Positions 34,124-44,000 of a DNA stretch of 48,630 nucleotides are shown here, piece by piece; the first letter of the stretch is position 1; each line of letters begins with the position of its first letter. The notes under the pieces are model-generated. The model did not search any database, was not told where the DNA came from, and saw only the letters and a list, made by a program, of their open reading frames with translations. The DNA comes from an uncultured bacterium (GTDB taxonomy: Bacteria; Bacillota; Clostridia; Lachnospirales; Lachnospiraceae): positions 1 through 48,630 of the forward strand of contig CANRVD010000013.1 of assembly GCA_947643145.1 (NCBI GenBank), read 5' to 3'. The position numbers and the translations under genes are program-made.

Positions 34124-35086
34124 TTACGGCATCTGCACACCACACCTTGCAAGTCCCTCTCTTGGAATTTCCTGCGAAGTGCGTATATCCAATATGCTTT
34201 CTGTCTCCGTTGCAGCATTTTGATACCAAATAACTGCTTCTCCTAATTCACTATTTTCTTCATAGTATTTTCCCAGTTCACAACACACTTCTGCGCAAGC
34301 AGTCGATACAGCATCCTTTATCGCAAATCCAAAAAACTTTGGAAGATTCTTCTGAATCCGGTAAGCCCTTGCAAGTACACATATCGCCTCTTTTACCTCA
34401 TCCATAGAACGACCATCTTGAGCAAGCGTGTTTTCAAAAACAGGAATAGCATTCTCAAAATCCTTGTCGCTGCCGGAACGATACAACTCCATCGCATACA
34501 TATGATGAAGTTTTTGGGAAAAATAGTTTTCTCTCATTCCAGCCTGCAACAATGCCTCTAAATCTCTTGCCGCATGATTTCCCTCCGGGCAATGTTCAAT
34601 TTCTATCTCACTGTCATACACAACCGGAGCCGTACGAAGTGTTTCATGAATTGGGTCAATCCATACAAAAGGACGCAGTCTGCGGTAAATTTTGGGGCGA
34701 TACTCCTTTTCAAAATTATAAACCGTATTATTTTCTCCTCTTGTGCAATATAACATCTGCACCATTTCAATTTCCGGCATCAGGATTTTTTTCAGTTGTT
34801 TTAGCTTCTCCTGATTTTCCGCATCCAGATATTCATCCGCATCCGCAGTATAAATATACTCTTTTGTAGCTTTGGAAGCAGCAAAATTTCTCGCATCTGC
34901 AAAGCTCCCTGTCCACTTAAAATCATAAAGATTGTCTGTATAACGTTTGGCAATCTCCTTTGTAGCATCTGTCGAACCAGTATCCACAATAATAATTTCA
35001 TCCATAGCAGACGCCAGACTGTCCAGACAGCGGGCAAGCACCCGCTCCTCATTTTTTACTATCATACACAAGCTTATGCTTACCAT
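34124..35086 (-). CDS. Family 2 glycosyltransferase
   Basis: 320 residues. The GT-A domain occupies about 1-215: ISLCMIVKNEERVLARCLDS, VDTGSTDAT, and the metal/nucleotide-sugar motif YTADADEYLD. The last 100 residues are helical with TPR-like spacing (ICVLARAYRI, CCELGKYYEENSELGEAVIWYQNA). No membrane helix. Related proteins glycosylate lipo-oligosaccharides or peptides; the acceptor is unknown. GGGAG is nine bases before ATG 35086. It starts 49 bases after the PBP stop and is probably in its operon. Confidence 0.88.
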   Translation of the reverse strand: MVSISLCMIVKNEERVLARCLDSLASAMDEIIIVDTGSTDATKEIAKRYTDNLYDFKWTGSFADARNFAASKATKEYIYTADADEYLDAENQEKLKQLKKILMPEIEMVQMLYCTRGENNTVYNFEKEYRPKIYRRLRPFVWIDPIHETLRTAPVVYDSEIEIEHCPEGNHAARDLEALLQAGMRENYFSQKLHHMYAMELYRSGSDKDFENAIPVFENTLAQDGRSMDEVKEAICVLARAYRIQKNLPKFFGFAIKDAVSTACAEVCCELGKYYEENSELGEAVIWYQNAATETESILDIRTSQEIPREGLARCGVQMP

Positions 35087-35135
35087 CTGTCTCTCTCCCT
35101 TCCCTTTATCTCTGCTATATTTCTTTGCCTGCTTT

Positions 35136-37730
35136 TTATTCTTCTAAATCATCCGGAATATCATCCACATCCGGATTATCATCTGGAATATCATCAATAT
35201 CCGGATCTTCATTCGGATCTATGGTTGGTTCCGGCTCCGTTACCGGCGTCGGCGCCGGTGTAACAACAGGCGGCTTTGTCGCCTTTGGCTTTTTGGTAGC
35301 AACAGACTCTCCCGGTTCATCCAGTGCATCCGGCTCTATTGTAGGCTCTGGTTCATACTGATTATCCGAATTATCATTCTTATTGGAAGAATTGCTATGA
35401 TACTGTGGGAATCCAATATCTTCCAGTCCTTCATGAATCTGACTCATATAATCCCGCCAAATCGTCAGTGGATACGTATTACCATAAAGATTTGACAAAT
35501 ACTTTGGAGAATCATATCCTACCCAGACCGTTGTTGTATAATATGGTGTAAATCCACAGAACCAGCCATCCTTCTGCTCTGTAGTTGTTCCTGTCTTTCC
35601 TGCACAGGACATATTTGTAATTCCTTTTCCCGCAGCAGTACCACGAATCAATACTCCAGTAAGAATATCTGTCATCATGCGTGCAGCATTTTCCTCATAA
35701 ATCTGCTTCTGCGTCTGTGTTTTCGTATTATTCACAATAACCTTCTCATCTGAATTCAGTATTTTCTTGATACAGGTCGGATCACGATAGATACCACCAT
35801 TTTCAATGGTTGCATACGCAGATGCCATTTCTACCGTACTGGCACCATTTGTCAGTCCGCCTAAAGAAGCTGCCGGAAAATAGTCCGTGTCCACTATCTC
35901 CGCAAAATTCATTTTCTTTACATAAGAGAGCCCAACCGCAGGTGTCAGCTCTTCAAAAAGCTTCCATGCAACAACATTCTTTGATTTTTCCACCGCTGTT
36001 CGCAAAGGAATCTTACCAAGGTACACACCACCGGAATTCCTTGGACCACCTTCAAAATACGTATCATCTACAATCGTATTTGGCGTGTAGGAACGTTCCA
36101 GCTGCGGAGTATATACTACCAGCGGTTTAAAAGAACTTCCCGGCTGGCGGAAACTCTGATATGCCCTGTTCAATGTATATCCTACGGTATCCTTCTGCTT
36201 TCTTCCACCTACAATCGCTACTACAAAACCCGTCTCATTATCAATACAGGTAGCCGCCCCCTGCAATGTATAAATTCCATCTTTCGTCTTCTCCTTAAAG
36301 ATGGATAAAGTCTGGTTTACAGATTTCTGTAATTTCTTTTGCTTACTCGGATTTAAGGAAGTATATATCTGATAGCCCCCTGTATAGAGTGAGCTGTGAC
36401 ATTCCTCATACAACTCCTTATATTCCTTCTCATATTCTTCCTCATCCGCATCTGATTTAAACTCCGTACGGAACTCAAATCCCTTTCTTTTCATCAATTC
36501 TTTTGTAGCACAGGCAATCGCATATGTTGTCGTATAATCCTGTGTCTTAATTGCTTCTGCAGGCTTTAATATAATTGTCTCATAATTTGCATCACTATAT
36601 TCCGCTGCTGAAATCTTATTCTGCTCCAGCATCTGCTTTAACACACGCTCCTTTCGGCTCTGTGTGTGGTCATAATGCTGCAGCGGATCGTAATACGTTG
36701 GTATATTGGGTATAGCACACAAAAAAGCAATTTCTGCAAGACTCAGCTCCTTTGCCGACCTGCTAAAATATGCCCTGCTTGCTGCCTCCAAGCCAAAATG
36801 CCCGTTTGCAAAACAGATATTATTGATATAAAATTCCATAATTTCGTTTTTCTCATATTTTTGTTCCAGCTCTATTGCAATGAACATTTCACGTATTTTA
36901 CGCTCCTCTGTCTGCTCATTCGTCAGGAAGATATTCTTTGCAAGCTGCTGTGTAATCGTACTTCCCCCTCGGGTAATCGTATCATCTCCTGTAATTTTTC
37001 CCTTGATGTACAAAAAGGCCGCCTTTGCTGTTGAAAGGAAATTCACTCCAGAGTGTTCATAAAAATCCCTGTCCTCTGTAGCCACCATACAGTCAATTGC
37101 TTCCTTTGGGATATCTTCAAAATCCAGATAATACGAATCTTTATCCCCTTTTAACTTCGCAATCGGCTTCTTATTGGATGCATAAATCATACTGGTTTCG
37201 GAAGAACGAAACGTAGACATATTGGATGCCTCAACTATTTTCTTTGCCTCATTCTTCCAATGGAGAAGATCATCACCATATTTATAATAGAAGAAAACCA
37301 ACACGCCTAAAGTTGCTAACAACAATATTAGAAAAAATATTTTCAGAAAAAGACGAAGCTTTTTAAATCTTTTCGGCTTTTTCTTCTTTGCGGCTTTCCT
37401 TTCTTTCCGGCTTACAGCAGCCTTTCCTTTCGGGGCCTGCCCGCCTGTTGTCTGACTATTAGAAGTCTTTTGTGCCTGTCCATTCGCATTCCGGCCTGCA
37501 GATGCATTTTGCATCCGCCCATTCGCACTCCGGCCTGCAGATGCATTTTGTGTCCGTCCATTCGTACTCCGGCCCGCAGACGTTCTTCCCGCACGCGTAT
37601 TGCTTCCACTGCGCGTACCTGTCGTTTTCCTTTGGTTCTGCTCGGGATGCATTTCCCGCCACTGCCTATCCAGTTCCTCCATACTGGGAATATTCAGGAT
37701 AGGCTCAAACCTATTTTTGTCATCACTCAT
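35136..37730 (-). CDS. Class A penicillin-binding protein (PBP1A type)
   Basis: 864-residue bifunctional peptidoglycan synthase. Cytoplasmic residues 1-126 are basic and repetitive (three copies of about 13 residues like SAGRSANGRMQNA), then a membrane helix (127-149), GT51 glycosyltransferase with EDRDFYEHSG (219-228) and RGGSTITQQLAKN, and a transpeptidase with SSFK (532-535), SKN (583-585) and GKTGTT near 720. The C-terminal 80 residues are Pro/Asp/Glu-rich, likely outside the cell in the wall. GGAGG lies six bases before ATG 37730. The promoter is at 37808-37837. The name ponA or mrcA could apply. Confidence 0.94.
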   Translation of the reverse strand: MSDDKNRFEPILNIPSMEELDRQWREMHPEQNQRKTTGTRSGSNTRAGRTSAGRSTNGRTQNASAGRSANGRMQNASAGRNANGQAQKTSNSQTTGGQAPKGKAAVSRKERKAAKKKKPKRFKKLRLFLKIFFLILLLATLGVLVFFYYKYGDDLLHWKNEAKKIVEASNMSTFRSSETSMIYASNKKPIAKLKGDKDSYYLDFEDIPKEAIDCMVATEDRDFYEHSGVNFLSTAKAAFLYIKGKITGDDTITRGGSTITQQLAKNIFLTNEQTEERKIREMFIAIELEQKYEKNEIMEFYINNICFANGHFGLEAASRAYFSRSAKELSLAEIAFLCAIPNIPTYYDPLQHYDHTQSRKERVLKQMLEQNKISAAEYSDANYETIILKPAEAIKTQDYTTTYAIACATKELMKRKGFEFRTEFKSDADEEEYEKEYKELYEECHSSLYTGGYQIYTSLNPSKQKKLQKSVNQTLSIFKEKTKDGIYTLQGAATCIDNETGFVVAIVGGRKQKDTVGYTLNRAYQSFRQPGSSFKPLVVYTPQLERSYTPNTIVDDTYFEGGPRNSGGVYLGKIPLRTAVEKSKNVVAWKLFEELTPAVGLSYVKKMNFAEIVDTDYFPAASLGGLTNGASTVEMASAYATIENGGIYRDPTCIKKILNSDEKVIVNNTKTQTQKQIYEENAARMMTDILTGVLIRGTAAGKGITNMSCAGKTGTTTEQKDGWFCGFTPYYTTTVWVGYDSPKYLSNLYGNTYPLTIWRDYMSQIHEGLEDIGFPQYHSNSSNKNDNSDNQYEPEPTIEPDALDEPGESVATKKPKATKPPVVTPAPTPVTEPEPTIDPNEDPDIDDIPDDNPDVDDIPDDLEE

Positions 37731-37807
37731 ACACTACCTCCATAACCCACTGTTTGTTCCTATGTTAATGTTGGAGCAAAAAGTCCTCTCCCCAACTGAT
37801 ACCCCTA

Positions 37808-37837
37808 ATCATAGCATATTTTTCCTAAAACTGGCAA
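37808..37837 (-). promoter_or_regulatory. PBP operon promoter
   Basis: Minus strand TTGCCA (37837-37832), 18 bases, TATGAT (37813-37808). Confidence 0.7.
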
Positions 37838-37928
37838 TACTATCAAATGCAAAACAAAAATCAAAGAACGACACAGGTTAGTATTTGCACTGTAATCAGT
37901 AACTAACACAAAACAGGGAGGAAAACAT

Positions 37929-38690
37929 ATGCAGCAGAAGTATTTCAGCTTTTTTAAAAAATACTACATAATTTATATTATTCTTTATGTAGGTGCATTT
38001 TCACTACTTTTAACAGGAATTAACGGTCTTACGAACGAACTGCAGAAAGCAAGTCTTACCGGTAGCCAGACAGAAGATGCTACTCCGCAGGAAAAAATCT
38101 CGGAATCCCCTCAAACCGCAGAAACATCCCAACAGATACAGGAAAATATTGCCAAAAACATTATCCGGCTTCATGTAATTGCTAACAGTGACAGTACTGC
38201 CGACCAGCAGATGAAGCTCGCTGTGCGTGATGAAATTATTACATCTTTGCAGGATGCCTTGAAAAAAGCCTCCTCTACGTCAGAAGCTGCTAAAATCATC
38301 CTGATGCATACCGACCAGATTAAAGCGGATGCCCTTCATGTACTTTCCCATTACAACAGCAACTATACCGTAAAAGTTTCTTTACAGCCAAGATATTTCC
38401 CCATAAAGCAGTATGGCGATTTATCCTTCCCTGCTGGAACTTATCAGGCTCTTTGCGTTGAAATTGGCAACGCAGAAGGAAGAAACTGGTGGTGTGTCCT
38501 CTTCCCAAGCCTTTGCTTTGTTGATGAAACTACCGCTACCGTTCCTGATAACTCCAAAGAAACCCTAAAAGACTGCTTAACTACAGAAGAATATCAGGCA
38601 ATCTCTGAGCCACCGGCAGCAAGCAGTCCACGTCCAGAACTCCACTCTGGGATTGCAGACTGGTTCCATGGCATTTGGGACAAAGAATAA
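37929..38690 (+). CDS. spoIIR: Stage II sporulation protein R
   Basis: 253-residue signalling protein. In Bacillus SpoIIR is made in the forespore under sigma-F, is exported, and activates the SpoIIGA protease that processes pro-sigma-E in the mother cell. Diagnostic regions: IIRLHVIANSDSTADQQMKLAVRDEII, LQPRYFPIKQYGDLSFPAGTYQAL and GRNWWCVLFPSLCFVD. A hydrophobic N-terminal helix (about 12-32) serves as signal anchor. GGGAGG precedes ATG 37929. I could not find a convincing sigma-F promoter. With spmB it shows that the organism can make endospores. Confidence 0.95.
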   Translation: MQQKYFSFFKKYYIIYIILYVGAFSLLLTGINGLTNELQKASLTGSQTEDATPQEKISESPQTAETSQQIQENIAKNIIRLHVIANSDSTADQQMKLAVRDEIITSLQDALKKASSTSEAAKIILMHTDQIKADALHVLSHYNSNYTVKVSLQPRYFPIKQYGDLSFPAGTYQALCVEIGNAEGRNWWCVLFPSLCFVDETTATVPDNSKETLKDCLTTEEYQAISEPPAASSPRPELHSGIADWFHGIWDKE

Positions 38691-38862
38691 TTTATAATGA
38701 TTCTCTATTACGGATTGCTACTAATAGCTTCTGTATGTTATAGTATTGCTGAAACTGTTAAATTTAATGTTTTAGCCTGCCTGAATTTTATTCACCTTAG
38801 CAGACTCCGGCAATTAAATATCACCGTTTTTGTTGGCATAAAAATTTTGCGATATTTAACAT

Positions 38863-39080
38863 CTAGTACAACGAAAATTAAGTTTTGGATAGTTTGACGC
38901 AGAATATTTTTCTGAGAGTGCTGCTTCACAAACGCAGTTCTACGCTCCGCTTCGGTCCTTGCTAAACAAGTGCCACTGGCACTTAGCAACGTAGCGGTGG
39001 CTACGTCGAGGCTTGGGGAGTAGTTCTATCAGGAAAATAAGCCAGTCAAACTGCCAATTACTTAATTTTCGTTGTACTAG
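38863..39080. mobile_element. IS630-type MITE, copy 1
   Basis: 218 bases including the target CTAG halves. Perfect 20-base ends, CTAGTACAACGAAAATTAAG and its complement, then about 35 more bases of looser inverted repeat; a central nested hairpin has AGTGCCACTGGCACT. Read as C-TA-[GTAC...GTAC]-TA-G, it fits insertion in CTAG with TA duplication, the IS630 rule. It has no ORF. A second copy, two differences in 54 bases, begins at 48577 in the opposite sense. Confidence 0.88.
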
Positions 39081-39107
39081 TGTAATAGAACCAGAATGGA
39101 GAATACA

Positions 39108-39530
39108 ATGAATACAAAACAAGTAAGAATCGACATTAAAAGCACACAGCATGATATTGCAGAAGAAACTCTTGATACAACTTATAATGGAAAGTATCAC
39201 TGTATTGATAAAAAGCACATTATCCATTATGAAGAATATTTTGAAGGGGAGGGGACTGCCCCTTTGAAAAACACCAATCTTATCAAAATAGACAATGACT
39301 CTGTACAGATTATAAAAAAAGGTGCAATAAACACCCAAATGCAATTCATAACCGGTCAGGAATACCATGGCTCCTATCAAACTCCCTTTGGATGTTTTAA
39401 TATGACAATTTATACAGAACAGGTAAAAATAAAAGCAAACGCAAACGCACTTCAAGCTGATATCACTTATACCCTTGACTTGAACCAATGTCCGGTTTCC
39501 AAATATACTATCTGTATGAAGATAACGTAA
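39108..39530 (+). CDS. DUF1934 beta-barrel protein
   Basis: 140 residues from ATG 39108. DUF1934 (YwiB-like) pattern: VRIDIKSTQHD, then TYNGKYHCIDKKHIIHYEEYFEGEG, LIKIDNDSVQIIKKGAINTQMQFITGQEYHGSYQTPFG. The family is a small calycin-like barrel of unknown function. GGAG six bases before ATG 39108 decides the start; ATG 39096 has no SD. The MITE ends 28 bases upstream, so the native promoter may have been cut off or replaced. Confidence 0.82.
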   Translation: MNTKQVRIDIKSTQHDIAEETLDTTYNGKYHCIDKKHIIHYEEYFEGEGTAPLKNTNLIKIDNDSVQIIKKGAINTQMQFITGQEYHGSYQTPFGCFNMTIYTEQVKIKANANALQADITYTLDLNQCPVSKYTICMKIT

Positions 39531-39541
39531 TAATATCTGAT

Positions 39542-39735
39542 TTAGAACAGAAGACGGAGAAGACAAAACTGTAATTCCAGATTCTTCGATTAACTGTCGG
39601 ACAAAATCCAAACGCGGCAATACTTTCATAGATGCACCAAAATTTGTTATGGAAGTATTATCACCTACCACCGAAAAATATGACAGAACAGAAAAAATAG
39701 AGTTCTATTGCAAACAGGAAATTGAAGAATATTGT
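39542..39735 (+). pseudogene. Uma2-family endonuclease remnant
   Basis: Fragment of the Uma2 (DUF820, PD-(D/E)xK) family, open from about 39542 without a start. It reads EDGEDKTVIPDSS, then DAPKFVMEVLSPTTEKYDR and KIEFYCKQEIEEYC, which is the conserved centre (PD, then EVLSPST...DR...K...Y, then EEYW). It stops matching at about 39733, where an unrelated nuclease fragment begins on the other strand. Both ends of the gene are missing. Confidence 0.75.
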
Positions 39736-40400
39736 TTTCCTTCCAGTTTTCCCTCACGCCTTCCTTCTGTTTTTAATGCATCTTCCACCGCACACATTGT
39801 CACTGCACCTCCTGTTCTGCTGATATTTTCCAAATAACCTACACTTTCCACATAACTTTTATCCTGTGTAAAAACAGATATAAATTCCATGATTGCATAC
39901 GGATGTTTTAATTTCTTCTCACTTGTCAGCGGATTTTCTCCCAATCTTTTCTTCTTAAAAAATGTGACAATTACATTAAAATCACTGGTAAAGTTTTCAA
40001 TTACTTCATCTTCCAAAAATGCAATATCAAATACATGAATTTTATGTTTCTCGTCCCAATCAGTTATCTGCTGACGATATGTACCAACATCATATCCCAT
40101 TACCCTGACTGGCATACATTTGTCAATTGTGTCCTGATTTTCAATGCCAAAAGAGCTGACAACCAAATTCATCGCATTTTGATATTTCTTTTAAATATTG
40201 CAACACTGCTCATTCAGATTTTTCATGTCGGTCTTATATACAGACTCCGTCGATCCAGCTTTTAACTGATTCGGATTAAGATATTCTTTCCCAAACAGCA
40301 ATGTATTATATATGTCTGCAAACACATCGTTGTAATCCTCAATCTTTTTACCTGATAAACATTTGCAAGAAAATGCCGCTTTTTGGCAAATCCCCCATTG
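39705..40400 (-). pseudogene. Rpn/PD-(D/E)xK transposase family, interrupted
   Basis: Remnant of the Rpn recombination-promoting nuclease family (PF12784-like). The N-terminal part GKKIEDYNDVFADIYNTLLFGKEYL...TESVYKTDM and the later part SFGIENQDTIDKCMPVRVMGYD...YRQQI are in one frame but separated by a TAA at 40193-40191. No start codon exists before the upstream TAG at 40403-40401. The C-terminus has the usual REGKLEGK repeat and then breaks off at the Uma2 fragment. A 155-residue part from ATG 40172 could still be translated. Confidence 0.8.
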
Positions 40401-40403
40401 CTA

Positions 40404-40887
40404 TCCCAACTTAACCCTCTAGGCAATATATAGTCAGTAACTTATAATGTCTTCCACGCACGATAATTTTATTGCAGTCATACTCCTTTTCTACCTGTAC
40501 CCGACACCTTTAACCAGCATCAGCCAGCAGGCTTCTTTCGCACGGGAGGTTTCAAGAAATCTCCTGCTTTACTGCTATGTTGATACCAAAGCATAGATTT
40601 CTTTGAAAACGACCAGATATTACTTATGTAATGAAAACCGGCTGTTTCAGCAGATAGGAACTATAAGATTAAATAGTCAGAAAATATTAACCACATTAGT
40701 AATAAAAAAACGCAAACTATTCATAATAGAAATATTCTTTATCTAATAACACAATATTTCATTTCATATATCATTCAAATTTCAAAATTAGATTTTATAG
40801 TACAAAGTTTTTCTTAGTCACCACATACCAGACATTCTCCAAATACATAAAAAGTCACAAAAAACGCCGAATATTCCAAAAAAAACT
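40404..40887. other. Gene-free accessory stretch
   Basis: About 480 bases with no supported gene. It includes a small hairpin GGAG-TTTC/GAAA-CTCC near 40543-40563. I looked for a GEMM c-di-GMP riboswitch around the CACGCACG at 40456 and found no matching core. The low-GC half after 40680 resembles an ordinary upstream region. Confidence 0.5.
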
Positions 40888-40898
40888 GTGAAAAATGC

Positions 40899-40927
40899 TT
40901 GCAAAATATGTTTAATTATAATAAAAT
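40899..40927 (+). promoter_or_regulatory. Promoter of the modular secreted protein
   Basis: TTGCAA (40899-40904), 17 bases, TAAAAT (40922-40927), in very AT-rich DNA; leader of about 65 bases. Confidence 0.65.
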
Positions 40928-41001
40928 TATTTTACATATACATAAAATGTGCGATTCGGTTAAAAAATTTTAGCACAATGTTTAAAGAAAGGAGAATTTT
41001 T

Positions 41002-44000
41002 ATGAGAAAAGGATGCAAGCAAACTTGTAAACCGAAAGGTTTGATGCAAATCTTAAGTAAAGGAGGATGGCAAAAGAAAGTAAAAAAAGCAACTGCAGCA
41101 ATGTTAGCGTCTGCCATGGTACTGACCAGTGGAGTTGTTCTTCCGCAGAATATGAAGACGGCGGAAGCAGCCGGTGAAGAAATCACATTTCCAATAGGAA
41201 CTATAGATGCAGATGGAAATTACCCCATGGGATTCATGGCACAGACCAGTCAGACAACTACAAGCACAGGTGACTTTAGCAAGACAATTTCATTCCATAC
41301 ATCTTCAAAAATGGGTAATGTTTGGGATAATTTTGTTTTAAAAGTACAAGACACTGTATTAACTACAAACAACACATTTACTATGAGGGCAGATAATGGT
41401 TTCCTTCTAGACAATTTCGGTGGCTCAAATGATGATAAAACATTTCAAGAAACCAAAGCAGGTGACTGGGCAAGCATTCTAAAGGATGCTAATGTAAGTC
41501 TAACTGTCAGCAGAACAGGCACTTCCCTTACTGTTGCTGTTTCGGGCGCTGACGCTGAAGGAAATGATTTTGCTTGGACGGAAACAAGCCAAAAAGCAGT
41601 CTCAACTAACCCTATGAATATTATTTTGGGTGGTGAAAAATGTCTTTTAACAACACCTAAGACTGCTCATACGTTAACAATTAATTACAAAAAAGCTGAT
41701 GGTTCACAGGCAGCCGCTTCTGTTCAGAAAAAAGTATTTGAAGATAGTAATTATTCTGTTTCATCACCGGCTGTTTCAGGTTATGCTTCAGATAAGCCAA
41801 TAGTTTCCGGTACAATGGGTACACAAGATATCAGCGTGGATGTTACCTATACGGAATCAAGCGGCAATGCTCCTCAAAACATAACGCTTGATTCTACAAT
41901 AGGCACAAAAAATACAGATGGAAGCTATACATTAGGTTATGATACAACAACTACACCAAAAATAGATACACCTGCAGGTGATTTCAGCATATCGCTTTCA
42001 TTCCATGTTTACTCACAGATGGCAAATAATTGGTTGAATTACAGTGCAGTATTGGAAGACAGCGGAAAAACAGTAGATAATCGTTTTTATGTAAGGGCAG
42101 ACCGCTGGATTACCAATGCCTTTGGCAAAGTAAATGCGGATGCAAACGAGCCAGCTAATGAAAAAAAGCCTGGTGATCCGTGGAACGATGCCTGGGTTAG
42201 CATCCTTAAAGATGCCAATGTAACAGTAACTGCCAGTCGGACAGGAAATACAGTTACAATTCAAAATTCAGTATCGGATGCCGAAGGAAATTCTTTTTCT
42301 TGGTCCGCTGTAAGCACAGATGCTTCAACGCAGGCAATGCTATTTTATTTGATTGGAGATTCCTGTCAAATAACTTCTCCAAAAACGGCACACACATTAA
42401 CCATTAATTACAAAAATGATGATGGTTCAGAAGCAGCTCCTTCTGTTACGAAACAAGTATTCGAGGGCAGCTCTTATTCTGTTGAGTCTCCTGCTGTCTC
42501 TGGTTTTATGCCAGATGAAGATACCATTTCCGGAACAATGGGAAATAAAGATGTCGAAGTCGATGTTACCTATCAGGATGCGACACCACATAAGATAACG
42601 ATTAAGTATGTGACCTCAACCGGTAAAGAAGTAGCTGAGAAGATAGAAGAAACATTAGACGGTGGTTCTGCTTATGAATATGTCTCACCTACCCTTTCCG
42701 GCTACTTTGCCGATATTCCTGTTATTTCAGGAAAGATGGGTTCTAAAGACTTGGAATTCACAGTAACATATAAGTCCTATAATAGTGTTTTAAATATTGC
42801 AGATAACTGGAGTGACCTAACTACAGGATACAAAGTTAAACAGTCAGGAGATTTTGATATCGCCTTTAGTTTCCATAACGTATCTACGCATGAAGATGCC
42901 CCTGACTGGGCGAATTATGCAATTGCTATCAGTGCAGATACAGCCGGAGACTGGGCACATGCCTGGACAACTGGCGGTTGGTTTATAGTTGGCAACAGAA
43001 ACAGCATATTAAGTTTTTCAGGCAGTCCAAGCATTGATGGCGATACAGTACCTGCAGCTGCTTTGGCAAATTCTGATGTAACAGTTGGTATCAGCAGAAG
43101 AGGAAGCACAATTACCATTACCAACACTGTAGCAGGTTCAGACGGAAAAACATACACTTGGACAGCTACTGAAGCAAACTGCCCTACTGAAACGGTAGCA
43201 GTTACTCTGACAGGAGAATTATGTAAACTGTATCTCTATAGCGTACCTGAATCTGAGCCAGATATAGTACCTCCACTTGATACCGATACAGAGGATGTGA
43301 TTGATACTATTGGCACTGGAAGCTTTGATTTAAAATACGGTGAGTTTGATAAGTACCATCATTCAACTGCTCCGGCAAATGACTTTACGGTAACATATAA
43401 GTTCCGCAATACTTCAGCCGGTGATACAAACTGGAATAATTATGCAATAATCCTGCAGGATGCCTCTAGTAAGACATGGTACCAGAGAGCAGACTGGTGG
43501 GCTATTGGTCAGGATAATAATACAGCAATTTTCGGAAATGGAGTACCTACTTATTCAGATATAACATTTGACGTACCTACTTTCCTGGAAACAATTCAGA
43601 ATTCCGATGTAACAGTAACAGTAGTAAGGTCTGGTTCAACAATTACCATTTACAACACCATAAACGGTAAAAACGGCAAGACTCTGTCATGGAGCGCTTC
43701 TTCTTCTGAGTGTCCTACAGATGAAATAACCGTTATGCTTGGCGGTGAAGCTTGTATGCTTAAACTGACTAGTGAGGATATCAAAAATGAGGCCATTGAA
43801 CCAAGTGTCGAGCCTACAACCGCTCCTTCTACTGAACCAAGTACCGAGCCTACAACTGCTCCTTCTACCGAGCCAACTACTGAGCCTACAACCACACCAT
43901 CTGCTGAACCAAGCACTGAACCTACAGTGGCACCATCTGCAAAGCCAGTAGTAAAGAATGGTGACAAGGTAACAAATTCTGGTGTGACTTATAAGGTAGT

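Noticed and set aside
38940..39671. 243-codon minus-strand reading across the MITE and DUF1934 gene
   Set aside because: It is antisense to a recognised DUF1934 protein and crosses a transposable element; no SD and no family resemblance.
40440..40640. Possible c-di-GMP riboswitch upstream of the large secreted protein
   Set aside because: A CACGCACG string resembles one GEMM segment, but the second conserved segment and the pairing stems are missing, and it lies too far from the promoter.
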